DNA of 64,000 nucleotides, from NCBI RefSeq assembly GCF_005924265.1, contig NZ_VCLB01000008.1:124001-188000 (forward strand), given 5' to 3'. A model generated the notes under the pieces. The model saw only the letters and a program-made list of their open reading frames with translations. It ran no database searches and was not told the DNA's origin. The position numbers and the translations under genes are program-made. Shown piece after piece: positions 55,073-64,000 of the stretch (position 1 is its first letter; every line of letters begins with the position of its first letter). This DNA comes from Martelella lutilitoris (GTDB taxonomy: Bacteria; Pseudomonadota; Alphaproteobacteria; Rhizobiales; Rhizobiaceae).

Positions 55073-56161
55073 ATGAGATTTTTTAAGGCCCTCCTTGCCC
55101 TTGCCGCGCTGACCGTCAGTGCCGCCGCGCCCGCAAACGCCCAGCAGGCCGGCATCGGCGTCGTGGCCCCGCTCGACGGTGACTATGCCGTGCTCGGCGC
55201 CCAGATGCTGGACGGCGCAGAGCTTGCAGCGCGCAATCTCGGCTACGATCTGACGGTCGTCGACGAAAGCTGCGAAGAGGCCAACGGCGCAGCGCTTGCC
55301 GAGACGCTCGAGGATGCGGGCGTCGAGATTGCCATCGGCTTTTTCTGCAGCGAGACCCTGCGCGCCGCCCTGCCCGATCTCGCCAGAGCCGGCATTCCCG
55401 CCATCACCGTTTCCATCCGCTCCCTGCCGCTGATGGCCGACGCTCTCGCCAATGGCTGGCCGCTCTTCCGGCTGGCGCCGAACCGGCAGGACCAGGTGGA
55501 CGCGATCGTCGAACTGATCATGACCGAGTGGGTCGACAAACCGGTGGCGCTTGTCGACGACGGCACGATCTACTACCGCGAACTCGTCAACGGCGTGCGC
55601 AACGCGATCGAGGCGCGCGGGCTCGAACCGGTCTTCACCGACACGTTCCGCCCCGCCCAGCAGCAGCAATTGGCGCTTGTGCGCCGCCTTGCCCAGGCGG
55701 GCGCCACGCGGGTTCTCGTCGGCGGCACGCGCGGCGATGTCGCCATTATCGGGCGGGACGCGCGCGAACAGGGCGTTGCGCTGACGCTGCTTGGCGATGA
55801 CGGCCTGCGCGCGGCGGAAACCAGCCCACCGCTTGAAAGCGGCACGCTGGCGATCGCGCTACCTGACTATGGCGCGTTGCCGCCGGCCGCCGAGATCGCC
55901 GATGCGGCCATCGCCGCCGATATCGTGCCGGAAGGTTATGTCGTGCCGGGCGCGGCCGCCGTCCAGGTGGCGAGCCGGGCGCTTGCCGCCGCGCGTGCCG
56001 ATGGCATCGGGATTGACCAGGCGCTTCTGAACGACACGTTCGATACAGCCCTCGGCCCTGTCCGCTTCACAAAGCAGCACGAGCTGGCCGACAACCCGTT
56101 CTTTCTGCTGCGCTGGCAGAACGGCGATTTCGTTCCCGTCTTCGACAGCGCGCGGGAGTAA
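55073..56161 (+). CDS. ABC-type branched-chain amino acid-like binding protein
   Basis: A 362-residue periplasmic binding protein of the LivJ-like family. A signal peptide (MRFFKALLALAALTVSAAAP up to ANA-QQ) precedes GIGVVAPLDGDYAVLGAQML and AIGFFCSETLRAALPDLARAGIP, the usual first-lobe strands. It has no neighbouring permease or ATPase genes, so it is an orphan binding protein or a sensor component. The ATG at 55073 is preferred over an upstream GTG because it starts directly at the signal peptide. Confidence 0.85.
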   Translation: MRFFKALLALAALTVSAAAPANAQQAGIGVVAPLDGDYAVLGAQMLDGAELAARNLGYDLTVVDESCEEANGAALAETLEDAGVEIAIGFFCSETLRAALPDLARAGIPAITVSIRSLPLMADALANGWPLFRLAPNRQDQVDAIVELIMTEWVDKPVALVDDGTIYYRELVNGVRNAIEARGLEPVFTDTFRPAQQQQLALVRRLAQAGATRVLVGGTRGDVAIIGRDAREQGVALTLLGDDGLRAAETSPPLESGTLAIALPDYGALPPAAEIADAAIAADIVPEGYVVPGAAAVQVASRALAAARADGIGIDQALLNDTFDTALGPVRFTKQHELADNPFFLLRWQNGDFVPVFDSARE

Positions 56162-56234
56162 GGCGGCCGGCAATGCCTGAGAACCGGCAAGACTTGAGGA
56201 AATGGCCCTCGGGCCAGAATTGAGGAATAAGCAA

Positions 56235-56900
56235 GTGAAACGTCCGCTCCGCATCGCGCCGTCCATCCTGTCGGCTGACTTCTCCAATCTCGGCCCGGAG
56301 GTCAAGGCCGTCGTCGACGATGGCGCCGACTGGGTCCACCTCGACATCATGGACGGTCATTTCGTGCCGAACATCACCTTCGGCCCGCCAGTGGTGAAGG
56401 CGCTGCGCCCCCACACAGACGCGATCTTCGACTGCCATCTGATGATTGCGCCGGCCGACCCCTATATCGAAGCCTTCGCCAAGGCCGGATGCGACATCAT
56501 CACCGTTCACCAGGAGGCCGGCCCGCACCTGCACCGCTCGCTGCAGACCATCCGCAACCTCGGCAAGAAGGCGGGCGTCGCGCTCAATCCGGCAACGCCG
56601 GTGTCGACGATCGAACATGTGATCGACGATCTCGACCTGATCCTGATCATGACCGTCAATCCGGGCTTCGGTGGCCAGAAATTCATCCCCGCGACCCTCA
56701 GGAAGATCGAGCAGGCCAATGCGCTGATCGGCGACCGGCCGATCGATCTGGAGGTCGACGGCGGCATTGCGCCGGACACGGTCGGCGCCGTGACCAAGGC
56801 GGGCGCCAATGCGCTCGTGGCGGGTTCCGCGATCTTCGGCAAGGCGGAAAACGGCAGCTACCGCCCCCCGATCGAGGCTCTGCGCGCCGGAGAGGAATAA
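56235..56900 (+). CDS. rpe: Ribulose-phosphate 3-epimerase
   Basis: A 221-residue enzyme interconverting ribulose 5-phosphate and xylulose 5-phosphate in the pentose phosphate and Calvin pathways. The barrel shows [30 protein letters not shown] (metal-binding histidine and aspartate), [12 protein letters not shown] and LEVDGGI, all canonical. A GTG start at 56235 has GAGGA eight bases ahead, whereas the ATG at 56202 directly abuts a GAGGAA. It is followed by a DUF2259 gene. Confidence 0.94.
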   Translation: MKRPLRIAPSILSADFSNLGPEVKAVVDDGADWVHLDIMDGHFVPNITFGPPVVKALRPHTDAIFDCHLMIAPADPYIEAFAKAGCDIITVHQEAGPHLHRSLQTIRNLGKKAGVALNPATPVSTIEHVIDDLDLILIMTVNPGFGGQKFIPATLRKIEQANALIGDRPIDLEVDGGIAPDTVGAVTKAGANALVAGSAIFGKAENGSYRPPIEALRAGEE

Positions 56901-56935
56901 CGCGAGAACCAGGAGCAAGAAGAGAGGAGGAAGAC

Positions 56936-57655
56936 ATGCCGCGTTTCATGCCGCTCGCCATTCTGGCCGCCGCAATCGGGCTTTCGGCACCGATGGCCGA
57001 AGCCGGCGATTTCGCGACCTTCACGCCGCTCGGTTTTTCCGATGATGGCAGCGTCTTCGCCTTCGAGGAGTTCGGCGTGGAAGACGGCTCCGGCTTCCCC
57101 TATTCCAACATCTTCTTCATCGATACCGAACGCGACGCCTTTCTCGACGAGACCCCTTTCCGCGTGCGGCAGGAGGACGAGAACGCGACCATCAGCTCCG
57201 CGCGCGGCCTTGCCGTCGGCGAGGCGCTGCCGCTGATCCAGGACTATAACCTGCTGGCCCATCCCGGCTGGCTTGCGGCCTTCAATCCCGTCACCGAAGA
57301 GGTCGCGGGCGACAGCCAGACGATCCGCTATCGTTCGCATCCGAACCTTTCGCCGGTCGGAACGCTCTCGCTGGAAACCTTCGCGCTTGATCCGATCTCG
57401 GCCTGCGCGGCGGTCACGCCGGATGCGCGGGGCTTTCGCCTTGCCTATACCGATCCTGAAGGAGAGACCCGCACGATCCACGAGGACAGCCGCATTCCCA
57501 CAAGCCGCAATTGCCCGACGGATTACCGGCTCGGCGGGGTGATGACCTATGGCGGCGGCGGAGCGAACGCCGTCCATGTCGCGCTGATCACCGTGCTCTC
57601 GCAGGGCTTCGAGGGACCGGACGGCCGCTGGATCGCCGTCCCCTTCAGGCCCTGA
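56936..57655 (+). CDS. DUF2259 domain-containing exported protein
   Basis: A 239-residue protein with a signal peptide (MPRFMPLAILAAAIGLSAPM up to AEA-GD) and the DUF2259 pattern: FSDDGSVFAFEEFGVEDGSG, PYSNIFFIDTERD, and a late GGGGANAVHVALI followed by FEGPDGRWIAVPF. Function unknown; predicted periplasmic beta-propeller-like or sandwich. GAGAGGAGG precedes the ATG. It follows rpe by 35 bases and is probably cotranscribed. Confidence 0.88.
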   Translation: MPRFMPLAILAAAIGLSAPMAEAGDFATFTPLGFSDDGSVFAFEEFGVEDGSGFPYSNIFFIDTERDAFLDETPFRVRQEDENATISSARGLAVGEALPLIQDYNLLAHPGWLAAFNPVTEEVAGDSQTIRYRSHPNLSPVGTLSLETFALDPISACAAVTPDARGFRLAYTDPEGETRTIHEDSRIPTSRNCPTDYRLGGVMTYGGGGANAVHVALITVLSQGFEGPDGRWIAVPFRP

Positions 57656-57692
57656 CGCTGTTTATGGGCGCGCGCCGTTTCCTTTGCGGAAA

Positions 57693-57800
57693 AAATGCTC
57701 TAGAGCATTTCGCAGTCAGGTGGACACATCTGAGGTCCGCGAAAATGCGGCAAGACAAAAAGACAGGGCGGTTCAGCATTGCCGTGAAAAGCTGAACCGC
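57693..57800. repeat. Rhizobial-type palindromic intergenic repeat
   Basis: An 18-base perfect palindrome (AAATGCTC-TA-GAGCATTT) at 57693-57710 is followed by a hairpin with ten-base arms, GCGGTTCAGC at 57768-57777 and GCTGAACCGC at 57791-57800. Both modules resemble interspersed extragenic palindromes seen many times in rhizobial genomes. Only one copy lies in this window, so repetition is from general knowledge. Confidence 0.55.
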
Positions 57801-57862
57801 TCAAAAGCGTGTCAGGCCTGAAAATCCAGGCCGGCCCGATGTTAAGAAGGATCCCAGCCCCG

Positions 57863-59170
57863 ATGATACCGCGCTATTCCCGCCCGCAAATGACAGACAT
57901 CTGGTCGCCGGAAACCAAGTTCCGCATCTGGTTCGAGATCGAGGCCCATGCCTGCACCGCGCTGGCAGAGATCGGTGTCATCCCGAAAAGCGCCGCCGAG
58001 ACGATCTGGGAAAAGGGCAATGCCGCGACCTTCGACGTGGCGCGCATCGACGAGATCGAGGCCGTGACCAAGCATGACGTCATCGCCTTCCTCACCCATC
58101 TGGCCGAAATCGTCGGCCCCGATGCCCGCTTCGTTCATCAGGGCATGACCTCCTCGGATGTGCTCGATACCTGTTTCAACGTTCAGTTGACGCGGGCGAG
58201 CGACCTGCTGCTCGCAGACCTCGACGGCCTACTCGCCGCGCTGAAGCGCCGCGCCTTCGAGCACAAGGACACGGTCACCATCGGCCGCTCGCACGGCATC
58301 CACGCCGAGCCGACCACCTTCGGCATCAAGCTTGCCCAGGCCTATGCCGAATTCGACCGCTGCCGGGCGCGCCTTGTCGCCGCCCGCGCGGAAATCGCCA
58401 CCTGCGCCATTTCCGGCGCCGTCGGCACCTTCGCCAATATCGACCCGCGCGTGGAAGAACACGTCGCGGAAGCCATGGGGCTTAAGGCCGAACCGGTCTC
58501 CACCCAGGTCATTCCGCGCGACAGGCATGCAATGTTCTTCGCCACGCTCGGCGTCATCGCCTCTTCGGTCGAGCGGCTTGCGACCGAAATCCGTCACCTG
58601 CAGCGTACGGAAGTGCTGGAAGCGGAGGAGTATTTCTCGCCCGGCCAGAAGGGCTCGTCCGCCATGCCGCACAAACGCAATCCGGTGCTGACCGAAAACC
58701 TCACCGGCCTTGCCCGCATGGTGCGCGGCTACGCGCTGCCGGCCATGGAAAATGTCGCCCTCTGGCATGAACGCGACATTTCGCATTCCTCCGTCGAACG
58801 GATGATCGGGCCGGACGCCACCGTAACCCTCGACTTCGCCCTGGCGCGGCTGACGGGCGTCATCGACAAGCTGCTGGTCTATCCCGACCACATGATGGAC
58901 AATCTCAACAAGTTCCGCGGTCTGGTGCATTCGCAGCGCGTTCTCCTGGCGCTCACCCAGGCCGGCGTCTCGCGCGAGGATGCCTATCGTCTGGTCCAGC
59001 GCAACGCCATGAAGGTGTGGGAGGAAGGCAAGGACTTCCTCGAGGAACTGCTCGCCGACAAGGAGGTGACCGACGCCCTGTCGGAAGAGCAGATCCGCGA
59101 GAAATTCGACCTCGGCTACCACACCAAACATGCCGACACGATTTTTCAGCGCGTCTTTGGCGAAAGCTGA
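57863..59170 (+). CDS. purB: Adenylosuccinate lyase
   Basis: A 435-residue enzyme of purine synthesis that forms fumarate from adenylosuccinate and SAICAR. The start gives MIPRYSRPQM. TSSDVLDTC, GRSHGIHAEPTTFG and the signature GSSAMPHKRNPVLTENL, with the catalytic serine loop, are all present. The ATG at 57863 has AAGGA ahead; the earlier frame from 57809 runs into the repeat region. Length equals the usual alphaproteobacterial form. Confidence 0.96.
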   Translation: MIPRYSRPQMTDIWSPETKFRIWFEIEAHACTALAEIGVIPKSAAETIWEKGNAATFDVARIDEIEAVTKHDVIAFLTHLAEIVGPDARFVHQGMTSSDVLDTCFNVQLTRASDLLLADLDGLLAALKRRAFEHKDTVTIGRSHGIHAEPTTFGIKLAQAYAEFDRCRARLVAARAEIATCAISGAVGTFANIDPRVEEHVAEAMGLKAEPVSTQVIPRDRHAMFFATLGVIASSVERLATEIRHLQRTEVLEAEEYFSPGQKGSSAMPHKRNPVLTENLTGLARMVRGYALPAMENVALWHERDISHSSVERMIGPDATVTLDFALARLTGVIDKLLVYPDHMMDNLNKFRGLVHSQRVLLALTQAGVSREDAYRLVQRNAMKVWEEGKDFLEELLADKEVTDALSEEQIREKFDLGYHTKHADTIFQRVFGES

Positions 59171-59247
59171 GCCTCGCTGCCCGCAAAACGATCCGCTGCG
59201 TCCGGTGCCTGCCGGGCGCGGCCAATAGAAGCATCATGTGAAGTGCC

Positions 59248-59799
59248 ATGAAGATTTCCGAAACCGAGATCCTGATTGTCCCCGGCTACAAGAATGCCGG
59301 TCCCGACCACTGGCAGAGCCGTTGGGAGCGCAAGCTCTCGACTGCGCGGCGCGTGGAACAGGAAGCCTGGTCGAAACCGGAGCGGGCGGACTGGACGGCG
59401 CGGCTTGCCGAAGAGGTCAATCGCGCCGAGCGGCCGGTGGTGCTCGTCGCCCATTCGCTCGGCATTCCGACCGCGGTCCAGGCCCTTCCGGAAATCAGGA
59501 ACCGTATTGCCGGCGCCTTCTTCGTCGCGCCGCCGGAGGTCGACAATCCCTCGGTGCGACCCAGGCACATGATGACCTTCGGCCCCTACCCGCGCGACCC
59601 GCTGCCCTTCCCGACGATCGTGATCGCCAGCCGCAACGACCCCTTCGGCCGCTTCGAACACGCGCGCGACATCGCTGGCGCCTGGGGCGCGGATTTCTAC
59701 GACATCGGCGAGGCGGGACACATCAATGACGAAGCCGGCTTCGGCCCCTGGCCGGAAGGCACGTTGATGTTCGGCCGTTTCGTCTCCGGCCTGCGCTGA
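59248..59799 (+). CDS. RBBP9/YdeN family alpha/beta hydrolase
   Basis: A 183-residue small serine hydrolase. VPGYKNAGPDHWQSRWE is the N-terminal family signature, the nucleophile is Ser70 in VAHSLGI, the acid is the aspartate in ASRNDPFG, and the histidine is in EAGHINDEAG. The substrate is unknown. It stands alone between purB and the diguanylate cyclase gene. Confidence 0.91.
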   Translation: MKISETEILIVPGYKNAGPDHWQSRWERKLSTARRVEQEAWSKPERADWTARLAEEVNRAERPVVLVAHSLGIPTAVQALPEIRNRIAGAFFVAPPEVDNPSVRPRHMMTFGPYPRDPLPFPTIVIASRNDPFGRFEHARDIAGAWGADFYDIGEAGHINDEAGFGPWPEGTLMFGRFVSGLR

Positions 59800-59977
59800 A
59801 GGTGCGGTTGAAAGCGCTGCGGCGCTGATCAAGGCAGCCTTGCGCTAACCCTAATATCATCCTCAGCTAATGGATAGAATTGACATTCTCCCTTCATTCA
59901 TCACACTAACACCTCTGGAGCACGTAAATTCTCGTGCCCGGCGGGCAGTATTGACATGACGGAGCGCGGACCGGGTT

Positions 59978-62608
59978 GTGGCGGCTCGATCCATTCGAAA
60001 AGCGGAACAAACCGTATCGAATGCCCGTTATCCCCGAAAGGATGACCGTTTGGCGAGGGAAACGAGGAGTTCATTTTTGTCAGGCGAGGCCGATTTGGCC
60101 TTCGCTGCGATCGAGCAATCGCCGATGGCGGTTGCGGTCGTGGAACTCGATGGCCGCACAATTACTGCAAGCAACCGGAACTTCGAGGCGCTCACGCCCG
60201 GCGCAGGAGCCCAAGGGCGAAGCATTCTGGAATGGATACACAAGGACGACCAGCCGCTTCTGCGCAATCTCGTCGGTCCGGCTTCCGGACTTTCAGAGCG
60301 AGAGCAGAAATGCGAGATGCGCATTGGCAGGCAGCCGGACGGCCCCTGGCGATGGATGCTGGTTTCAGCGAGCATCATCAACGAGAGCGACGCAGGCGCA
60401 CGGCGACGTGCGCTTTTCTACTTCCTCGACATCCATACCCAGAAAAGCCACGAGCTGATGGAGAGCGAGCGCGCACGGCGCTGGAACTACGCGCTCGTCA
60501 GCTCCGGCCTCGGCGTCTGGGACCATGACTATCGCAAGCAGGAATTCTTCTACTCCCAGACCTGGCGGGCCATGCGCGGTTACGCCTCGACGGGCGCGAC
60601 CCCGTTTGCCAGCACCGAGCAATGGCTGCAGCTGGTCCACCCCGACGACCGGGACTTCGTCGCCCACGCGATCGAGCGCCAGAAGGCCGGCGACCTGCAT
60701 TACATGAACTTCGAATATCGCGAGCGCCATTGCGACGGCCACTGGATCTGGATCGAATGCCGCGGCGATGCGGTCGAGTATTTTCCCGACAACCGGCCTT
60801 CACGCATCATCGGAACCGACCAGGACGTGACCGACCGCAAGAACGCGGAAGCCATGCTGGCCCATACCCGCCAGCGTCTGGAAATGGCGCTGACCACCTC
60901 ACGCATCGGGGTTTTCGAACATGACAGGGCCACGGGTATCGTCAGTGCCGATGCCCGCATCTGCGAGATATATGGTTTTGACGACCAGCCGGAGAGCTTC
61001 GATATCCAGCGCGTGTTCGATCTCCTTCATCCGGAAGACCTGAAACGCACGCTCGCACGCTCCGCCGAGCTTGTCGCCGGCAGCGAACCGATCTCGGCCG
61101 AGTTCCGTATCTATCGCGAGAATGACGGGGCGATGCGTCATATCCGTCATCTCTTGCGGCTGCATATCGGGGAGGATGGCGAGGAGACGATCGTCGGCAT
61201 CAATTGGGACGTGACTGAGGAGGTGCGCCTCAGGCAGGACCTGGTGACCGCAAAGCAGCTCGCGGAAGCGCGCAACTTCGAACTCGACCGGGCGAAATCG
61301 GATATCGAATACGCCGCGTTGCACGATTATCTGACCGCGCTGCCAAACCGCCGGTACCTGGAGGACGAGTTGGAGCGCCGGGCGGAGATCGCCGCCGCTT
61401 CCGACCTGAAGGTCGGGCTTCTGCAGATCGATATCGACGACTTCAAAGGGATTAACAGCAGCTATGGCCACGGCGCCGGCGACCGCGTGCTCAGCCACTC
61501 GGCGCAGACCCTGCTCGACATGTCCAAGCACAATGATTTCGTCGCCCGCATGGGCGGGGACGAGTTCGCCATGATCATCAGCTATGAGGGCGGAAGCGAC
61601 AGGCTGGAGCAGACCGCAAGGCGGATCCAGCTCGAACTTGCCAAGCCGATCGCTCTCAATGACGGCCGGGTGCGGCTCTCTGCCAGCATCGGCATAGCGA
61701 CGCTGAAGGAAGAAGGCGCCGATGCTGCCGCCGCCATGTTGAGAGACAGCGACCACGCCCTCAAGCATGCCAAATCGAAGGGCCTCGGCCAGATCGCGTT
61801 CTATACGCCCAGCATCCGCGTCACCGACACGGCCGACCGCAAACCTGCCGACCAGTTGATGCAGGCGATCGAGCAGAACGACTTCTTGCCTTATTATCAG
61901 CCGCAATATGACGCCAAAACCTTCGAGATCCAGGGGATCGAGACACTGGCGCGCTGGCGCCAGACAGATGGATCGCTCGGCGAGCCGTCAAGCTTCATAC
62001 CGCTTGCCCAGTCGCTGAACATCATGAACATGATTGACGCCAGCATCCTCTCGCAGGCGCTCGAGGATCACCGCCACTGGCGGGAGAGCGGACTTGCGCC
62101 GCCCCGGCTCTCTCTCAACCTGTCGCCGCACCGCCTCAGCGACCCTGCCCTCGTGGCCGCATTGCAGCGCACCGAGCTTCCGGCCGGGACCCTCACCTTC
62201 GAACTGCTCGAATCGATCTTTCTTGACCAGCAGGACGATGTCAGCGCCTATAATCTGAAACAGATCCGCCGGCTCGGCATCAATATCGATGTCGATGATT
62301 TCGGAACCGGCTATACCTCGATCACCGGACTTCTGAAGGTCGCGCCGAACGGCCTGAAGATTGCGCGGGAGCTGGTTCTGCCGCTGACCCGCTCGCACGA
62401 GCAACGGGCCATTGTAAAGTCGATCGTCGATATTGGAAAAACCCTGAATATCAGGGTGATCGCCGAAGGCGTTGAAACGCGCCAGCACGCCCGGATCCTG
62501 ACCGATCTCGGCTGCGATGCGCTGCAGGGATACTGGCTCGCCCGGCCAATGCCGGCAGACGCGATGGAAACGCTTCTGCGCCGGAAGATGGCCGAAGCCT
62601 CCGCCTGA
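59978..62608 (+). CDS. PAS-GGDEF-EAL cyclic-di-GMP signalling protein
   Basis: An 876-residue signalling protein without membrane spans. Three PAS/PAC modules (about 40-150, 170-290, 300-415) precede a GGDEF domain with canonical RMGGDEFAMI near residue 530 and a C-terminal EAL domain. There the motif reads IETLARWR, with LNLSPHRL, ELLESIFL, DVDDFGTGYTS and IAEGVETR, so most catalytic residues of a phosphodiesterase are kept. It probably both makes and breaks cyclic-di-GMP under PAS control. The start is uncertain: GTG at 59978, or TTG at 60050 (AAAGGA ahead) or 60077 (GAGGAG seven bases ahead). Confidence 0.92.
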   Translation: MAARSIRKAEQTVSNARYPRKDDRLARETRSSFLSGEADLAFAAIEQSPMAVAVVELDGRTITASNRNFEALTPGAGAQGRSILEWIHKDDQPLLRNLVGPASGLSEREQKCEMRIGRQPDGPWRWMLVSASIINESDAGARRRALFYFLDIHTQKSHELMESERARRWNYALVSSGLGVWDHDYRKQEFFYSQTWRAMRGYASTGATPFASTEQWLQLVHPDDRDFVAHAIERQKAGDLHYMNFEYRERHCDGHWIWIECRGDAVEYFPDNRPSRIIGTDQDVTDRKNAEAMLAHTRQRLEMALTTSRIGVFEHDRATGIVSADARICEIYGFDDQPESFDIQRVFDLLHPEDLKRTLARSAELVAGSEPISAEFRIYRENDGAMRHIRHLLRLHIGEDGEETIVGINWDVTEEVRLRQDLVTAKQLAEARNFELDRAKSDIEYAALHDYLTALPNRRYLEDELERRAEIAAASDLKVGLLQIDIDDFKGINSSYGHGAGDRVLSHSAQTLLDMSKHNDFVARMGGDEFAMIISYEGGSDRLEQTARRIQLELAKPIALNDGRVRLSASIGIATLKEEGADAAAAMLRDSDHALKHAKSKGLGQIAFYTPSIRVTDTADRKPADQLMQAIEQNDFLPYYQPQYDAKTFEIQGIETLARWRQTDGSLGEPSSFIPLAQSLNIMNMIDASILSQALEDHRHWRESGLAPPRLSLNLSPHRLSDPALVAALQRTELPAGTLTFELLESIFLDQQDDVSAYNLKQIRRLGINIDVDDFGTGYTSITGLLKVAPNGLKIARELVLPLTRSHEQRAIVKSIVDIGKTLNIRVIAEGVETRQHARILTDLGCDALQGYWLARPMPADAMETLLRRKMAEASA

Positions 62609-62652
62609 GACGCCAACAGCCTCAGGCGAAAGCCGCGAGAGCGACCCTCATC

Positions 62653-64000
<1,348 letters not shown>

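Overview
The window looks like chromosome from a GC-rich alphaproteobacterium of the Rhizobiales, most likely Rhizobiaceae-like. The basis is a RopB/Omp25-type outer membrane protein, the sfsA-map-radC and SDR-uvrC-pgsA-moaD-moaE gene orders, a DUF982 protein, a DUF2259 protein, a NAD kinase of about 257 residues, and dense sugar ABC transporter loci. Species is not assigned. No CRISPR array, insertion sequence, integrase or prophage was seen.

Positions 1-12,440 are accessory metabolism. A divergent locus is centred on a 190-base intergenic region at 4017-4206. Leftward run a barrel-like protein of unknown family, an SDR, an ABC ATPase and a D-threonine-aldolase-type PLP enzyme cut by the window edge. 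Rightward run a sugar-type binding protein, two permeases, RidA, a cog3964-type metallohydrolase, a CutC-family protein and a second SDR. The ATPase that probably powers the transporter is on the opposite strand from its permeases. I read this as one uncharacterised pathway for an imported compound carrying sugar-like and amino- or acyl-containing parts; the substrate is not known. A serine/threonine-type (HAAAP) permease follows after a 496-base gap.

Positions 12,464-23,730 hold a beta-glycoside utilisation locus: a GH3 enzyme with a PA14 insert, a LacI-family repressor, a complete CUT1 ABC transporter and a second GH3 enzyme. A perfect 14-base palindrome overlaps the probable -10 box in front of the transporter operon and is the likely operator. 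Neither GH3 protein has a signal peptide, so oligosaccharides are probably imported and cut in the cytoplasm. A decayed TctA-like permease fragment lies just beyond, next to a small DUF4031 gene.

From 24,339 onward the content is mostly housekeeping: recJ, hom with an upstream aminotransferase, a lipoprotein beside a ferritin-like protein, sfsA-map-radC, sthA with an APH(6)-type kinase, tig, tRNA-Thr(UGU), nadK, an unknown membrane-anchored protein, a Nudix hydrolase, rlmJ, a GST, a RopB-like porin, SDR-uvrC-pgsA-moaD-moaE, a DJ-1 protein, a large DUF3971/AsmA-like protein, a peroxiredoxin, a DEAD-box helicase, a flavin reductase, a binding protein with rpe and a DUF2259 gene, purB, an RBBP9-like hydrolase, a PAS-GGDEF-EAL protein, and the 3' part of pyrG cut by the right edge.

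Non-coding signals include several hairpin terminators, two of them symmetric between convergent genes. There is a near-consensus promoter followed by a terminator-like element at 43,102-43,237 (a candidate small RNA or leader), and a rhizobial-style palindromic repeat at 57,693-57,800.
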